NCBI RefSeq assembly: GCF_004006395.2
Contig: NZ_CP029758.2
Coordinates: 3,906,001-3,970,000, forward strand
Source of the DNA: Clostridium sp. AWRP
GTDB taxonomy: Bacteria; Bacillota; Clostridia; Clostridiales; Clostridiaceae
DNA length: 64,000 bases
Direction of reading: 5' to 3'
Made by a program: the position numbers and the translations under genes. Below the pieces are notes generated by a model, which was not told the DNA's origin, did not search any database, and saw only the letters and a program-made list of their open reading frames with translations. Positions 60,963-64,000 of the stretch are shown in pieces (position 1 is the stretch's first letter; each line of letters begins with the position of its first letter).

Positions 60963-61385
60963 ACTACACCTTCTTCTATATTCTTTGATTTCTCTTAAAT
61001 ACTTTTTGATTTTTAGAATACCATTATTGTATCTAAATAAATTACTTTGATATATATTTAATTATCCTATTCATACAGACATAAATCAATACATTTATAT
61101 GTAAATTATATTAATTATTTACATGTTTTATACAACATAGTACTCACCTTTTTTAGTTACCTTTTAACATTTATAAATAATGAGCATTAACAACCATTGT
61201 TAATTTGCCTACATTACCAATCCTTACAAATGTACTTGAAAGTTAACTAATTATAATTTCTTTTAAAAATAAATTTAAAACATCAATTAGTCCATATTAT
61301 AATTTTCTAATTATAATTATAACATAGGACTACAAAAAAGTTACTATACATAGTAAAATGTTAATGATTAAGGAAGGTGTTACTA
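60963..61385. other. Divergent intergenic region rex / ABC-F
   Basis: About 420 bp. It holds a perfect palindrome ATTAACAA-CCA-TTGTTAAT (61186-61204) and, closer to the ABC-F gene, a long AT-rich inverted repeat bounded by AGTCC (61291) and GGACT (about 61327-61331), possibly a leader hairpin. No gene is seen. Confidence 0.4.
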
Positions 61386-63299
61386 ATGGTTGTTTTAAGT
61401 TGCAATAATATTCATAAAAGTTATGGAGTAGAAATTATACTTGAAAATATAACTTTCAACATAAATGATGGAGAAAAAGTGGGATTAATCGGTCCAAATG
61501 GAGCTGGCAAATCCACCTTATTTAACATTTTAACAGGTAAAATAAATTATGATAGTGGAAATTTATTTATAGATAAGGCTAAAACAGTAGGATATCTAAC
61601 TCAACATCTGTCATTGGATTCTTCAAATACTATATATGACGAGATGCTTACTGTGTTTCAGGATCTAATTAATTTAGAAAATAAATTGAATAAATTAGAA
61701 ACCTTGATGAACGAACCTTACGATGCCAAAAATGAAGAATATAGAAATAAATTGATAGATAAATATACCACCTGTTCAGAGCTTTATACAAACAGAGGTG
61801 GATACACCTACAAAGCTGAAATAAACAGAGTTTTAAGTGGATTAGGTTTTCAAGAAAATGAATTTCTCGATCCTATAACTGTGCTAAGTGGTGGGAAAAA
61901 AACAAGGGTGGCACTTTGTAAACTGCTTTTATCTAAACCTGATATCATTCTTTTAGATGAACCTACTAACCACCTGGATCTAGATGCTATAGAATGGTTA
62001 GAAGAATATTTAAAATCCTATAAAGGTACTATCATAATAATATCTCATGATAGATACTTTTTAGATGCTATAACCCAGTCAACTATGGAACTCATAAACG
62101 GTCATATAAATTTTTATAACGGAAATTATACTACTTCTTTGGAGTTAAAGCAAAAAAATTATGAAGTCCAGTTAAAAGCTTATAATATACAGCAAATAGA
62201 AATAAAAAAGCAAGAAGAAATCATTGAAAAATATAGATCTTTTAACAGGGAAAAAAGCATAAAGGCAGCAGAAAGCAGACAAAAGAAGTTAGACAAAATT
62301 GACAGACTAGCTGCTCCTGACAAAGATGAAAAAATTAAAGGCATAACATTTAAAACTCAGATAAACAGTGGAAATGACGTACTCCACGTAGAGAATTTAA
62401 GTAAAAGTTTTGATAAAAAGCTATTGTTTAAAAACTTAAATTTTGATATAAAAAAAGGAGAAAAAACAGCTTTAATTGGTGAAAATGGTAGAGGCAAAAC
62501 TACATTTTTTAAAATAATTTTAGGCAAATTAAAACAGGATGATGGTCTTTGCAAATTAGGCAAAAATGTACTGGTAGGCTACTACGACCAAGAACAATCT
62601 GACTTAAATATTGAAAAAACAATTATAGACGAAGTATGGGACAGTTTTCCAAAACTTACCACTACAGAAATAAGAAATGCTCTAGCCAGCTTTTTATTTA
62701 CAGGAGATGATGTGTTTAAAAAAATATCTTCTTTAAGTGGTGGAGAAAAATGCAGGATAAATCTATTAAAACTCATATTGTCTAAATCTAATTTTTTACT
62801 TTTAGATGAACCTACAAACCATCTTGATATAACGTCCCGTGAAGCCTTAGAAGAAGCTTTATTAAACTACAATGGTACCGTGCTTGTAATTTCCCATGAT
62901 AGATACTTTTTAAACAAATCCGTCAATAAAATATATGAATTAAATGAGAATGGTGCAAAAGAATACTTAGGTAATTACACCTATTATGTGGAAAAGAAAA
63001 AGAATCCCTTAAGATTTGAAATGGAAGAAGAGCAAAGTTCAAAGACTAAAACTCAAATACAACATGAGAAAAAAAAGAAAAGAGAACTTGAAAAGTCTAA
63101 ACGTGAAAAGAAATCTAAAGTTAGAAACATTGAAGAAGAAATTTCAAATTTGGAAGATCACGTACTTGAACTTCAGAAGAAACTGTGCCTAGAGGAAGTT
63201 TATTCTAATCCTGAAAAAAGCAGTGCTGTAAATAAGGAACTTTCAGATACACAAAATGAAATAGACACTTTATATGCTGACTGGGAGAAAATGTTATAG
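61386..63299 (+). CDS. ABC-F family ATPase (ribosome-associated)
   Basis: About 637 aa, no membrane span: two ABC cassettes joined by a linker. ABC1 has Walker A IGPNGAGKST, signature LSGGKKTR, Walker B LLDEPTNHLD. ABC2 has Walker A GENGRGKTT (Arg in place of the usual Ala/Ser), LSGGEKCR and LLDEPTNHLD. A linker (residues about 240-330) and a Lys/Glu-rich C-terminal coiled coil (565-637) match YdiF/Uup-like translation factors that act at the ribosomal E site; antibiotic-protection members look alike. The start is ATG 61386 behind AGGAAGGTG; a GTG at 61377 is inside the ribosome site. Confidence 0.93.
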   Translation: MVVLSCNNIHKSYGVEIILENITFNINDGEKVGLIGPNGAGKSTLFNILTGKINYDSGNLFIDKAKTVGYLTQHLSLDSSNTIYDEMLTVFQDLINLENKLNKLETLMNEPYDAKNEEYRNKLIDKYTTCSELYTNRGGYTYKAEINRVLSGLGFQENEFLDPITVLSGGKKTRVALCKLLLSKPDIILLDEPTNHLDLDAIEWLEEYLKSYKGTIIIISHDRYFLDAITQSTMELINGHINFYNGNYTTSLELKQKNYEVQLKAYNIQQIEIKKQEEIIEKYRSFNREKSIKAAESRQKKLDKIDRLAAPDKDEKIKGITFKTQINSGNDVLHVENLSKSFDKKLLFKNLNFDIKKGEKTALIGENGRGKTTFFKIILGKLKQDDGLCKLGKNVLVGYYDQEQSDLNIEKTIIDEVWDSFPKLTTTEIRNALASFLFTGDDVFKKISSLSGGEKCRINLLKLILSKSNFLLLDEPTNHLDITSREALEEALLNYNGTVLVISHDRYFLNKSVNKIYELNENGAKEYLGNYTYYVEKKKNPLRFEMEEEQSSKTKTQIQHEKKKKRELEKSKREKKSKVRNIEEEISNLEDHVLELQKKLCLEEVYSNPEKSSAVNKELSDTQNEIDTLYADWEKML

Positions 63300-63313
63300 A
63301 TTTATAGAATTTC

Positions 63314-63554
63314 AAAATAAAAATAAACTTATGCTCCGAATATTTTTACAACCACAAGCACGATTAAATATTTTGATAAGTCTAAGCAGAAAATTCACAA
63401 AAACCTAAGGACTTTTGAAAACTCGTACCTCAGACAATTCAAAAGTCCTAAGCTTTTTCATAAATTTTCAACTAAGACTTATATACAAAATATTTAAATG
63501 TACTTGTTTATTGTAAAATATTTCTACGCATAAGTTTATTTTTAAATTAGAAAC
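63314..63554 (-). repeat. MITE-like inverted-repeat element, copy 3
   Basis: Ends AAATAAACTTATGC and GCATAAGTTTATTT are inverted. Read on the minus strand, the part from 63554 down to about 63460 follows copy 1 closely, including ATATTTTGTATATAAGTC. A strong terminator hairpin lies in the middle. No gene in 63300-63637. Confidence 0.6.
63405..63452 (+). terminator. Terminator after ABC-F gene
   Basis: 15-bp arms CTAAGGACTTTTGAA / TTCAAAAGTCCTAAG with one mismatch, followed by CTTTTT. It lies inside MITE-like copy 3, about 105 bp past the ABC-F stop. Confidence 0.75.
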
Positions 63555-63637
63555 AGCTATAAATTGTTGATATCTACACATTAAATGTAGTTTTTAACTT
63601 GAATTTAAAGTACATTCAAAGAATTACAAACATATAT

Positions 63638-64000
63638 TTAAATCAATTTCTCAGGGATAAATTTAGAGGAAATCTTTTTTATCAATAGATAATCAAGTAC
63701 TAAGAGAACACCACCTGCTATAAGCATTACAATATTATTTAGTAAAAGTATACCTGTCATTTGAGCTACTAATAGAAGAATCACTGGAATAACAAGAAGG
63801 CCGCTTACCTGCTGTGCTTCCTGGAAGGTTTCTGACTTTGCCGATACCATAACAGTAAATGTTAGTGATAATAAATTGATTGCAGGTGAAATCCAAAGTA
63901 TGATTATGAGCCATTTTATGTCTGGAAAAATAAGTCCTCTAAAATAGATAAAACCACCTATGTTACATATAATGCCAAAGGCTATAAATGAAATGAAAGT
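63638..64000 (-). CDS. ABC-2 type permease, C-terminal part (runs off the window)
   Basis: The last 120 codons of a membrane protein whose frame stays open to the window edge, so the start is missing. Hydrophobic segments are seen at about window positions 64000-63950, 63910-63850, 63800-63760 and 63740-63680. VMVSAKSETFQEAQQVSGLL is the loop before the penultimate spans that is typical of ABC-2/NatB-type export permeases (the 'R/K-x-x-x-x-EAQQ' loop). The ATPase partner should lie beyond the window. Confidence 0.75.
   Translation of the reverse strand, partial: TFISFIAFGIICNIGGFIYFRGLIFPDIKWLIIILWISPAINLLSLTFTVMVSAKSETFQEAQQVSGLLVIPVILLLVAQMTGILLLNNIVMLIAGGVLLVLDYLLIKKISSKFIPEKLI

Noticed and set aside
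61186..61204. Palindrome ATTAACAA-CCA-TTGTTAAT as a Rex operator
   Set aside because: The clostridial Rex site is TTGTTAA-N4-TTAACAA. Here the half-sites are in the everted order with a 3-bp spacer, so it is not a normal Rex box; it is recorded only as a palindrome.

Overview
The window reads as low-GC Clostridium chromosome, most likely from the acetogenic or solventogenic group close to C. ljungdahlii / C. autoethanogenum. The placement is an inference. It rests on AT-rich sequence with strong AGGAGG ribosome sites and many TTG/GTG starts, a GatCAB amidotransferase operon, a fused single-chain NfnAB transhydrogenase beside rex, and a ferredoxin-type [FeFe]-hydrogenase-like protein.

Layout. 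1-11.3 kb is a junkyard of mobile DNA: a group II intron with its maturase, a phage-type regulator, a complete IS256-family element, a frameshifted serine recombinase, and fragments of three further transposases (DDE-type, IS630, ISLre2). Two small functional modules sit among them: an HxlR regulator divergent from an FMN reductase, and a PadR regulator with a DHA2-type drug exporter. The exporter cassette is visibly GC-richer than the rest and lies between two nearly identical 82-bp pieces of one IS630 transposase. 11.5-18.4 kb is a compact integrated element ending beside a tRNA-Arg gene. Integrase and CI-like repressor point one way; a Cro-like regulator, an excisionase-like protein, a replication initiator, a DnaB-like helicase and a string of tiny genes point the other way. 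This is the layout of a phage-inducible satellite island without packaging genes. The initiator gene carries two 4 x 12-bp iteron-like arrays next to an AT-rich stretch, a candidate replication origin.

18.4-19.8 kb is a cluster of 15 tRNA genes on the minus strand with internal block duplications. 19.9-64 kb is core chromosome, nearly all on the minus strand: rph-rdgB-phosphodiesterase; an AIR-synthase-like kinase; gatCAB; an amino acid permease plus class I amidotransferase-like hydrolase behind a sigma-54 promoter and next to a sigma-54 activator; pcrA-ligA with a TrpR-like regulator; an RsuA-type pseudouridine synthase; a lytic transglycosylase; a seven-repeat Y_Y_Y-like protein; pgi; a soluble chemotaxis-type receptor; guaA and guaB, the latter behind a guanine riboswitch; groESL with a CIRCE operator; a redox block of group-B-like [FeFe]-hydrogenase, an OGG1-like glycosylase, nfnAB and rex; an ABC-F ATPase; and the end of an ABC-2 permease.

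Non-coding structure includes two dispersed repeat families. One is an inverted-repeat MITE-like element (three copies at about 44.7, 54.8 and 63.4 kb). The other is a hairpin-bearing element with two inverted copies bracketing groESL. An unassigned, relatively GC-rich leader precedes nfnAB.
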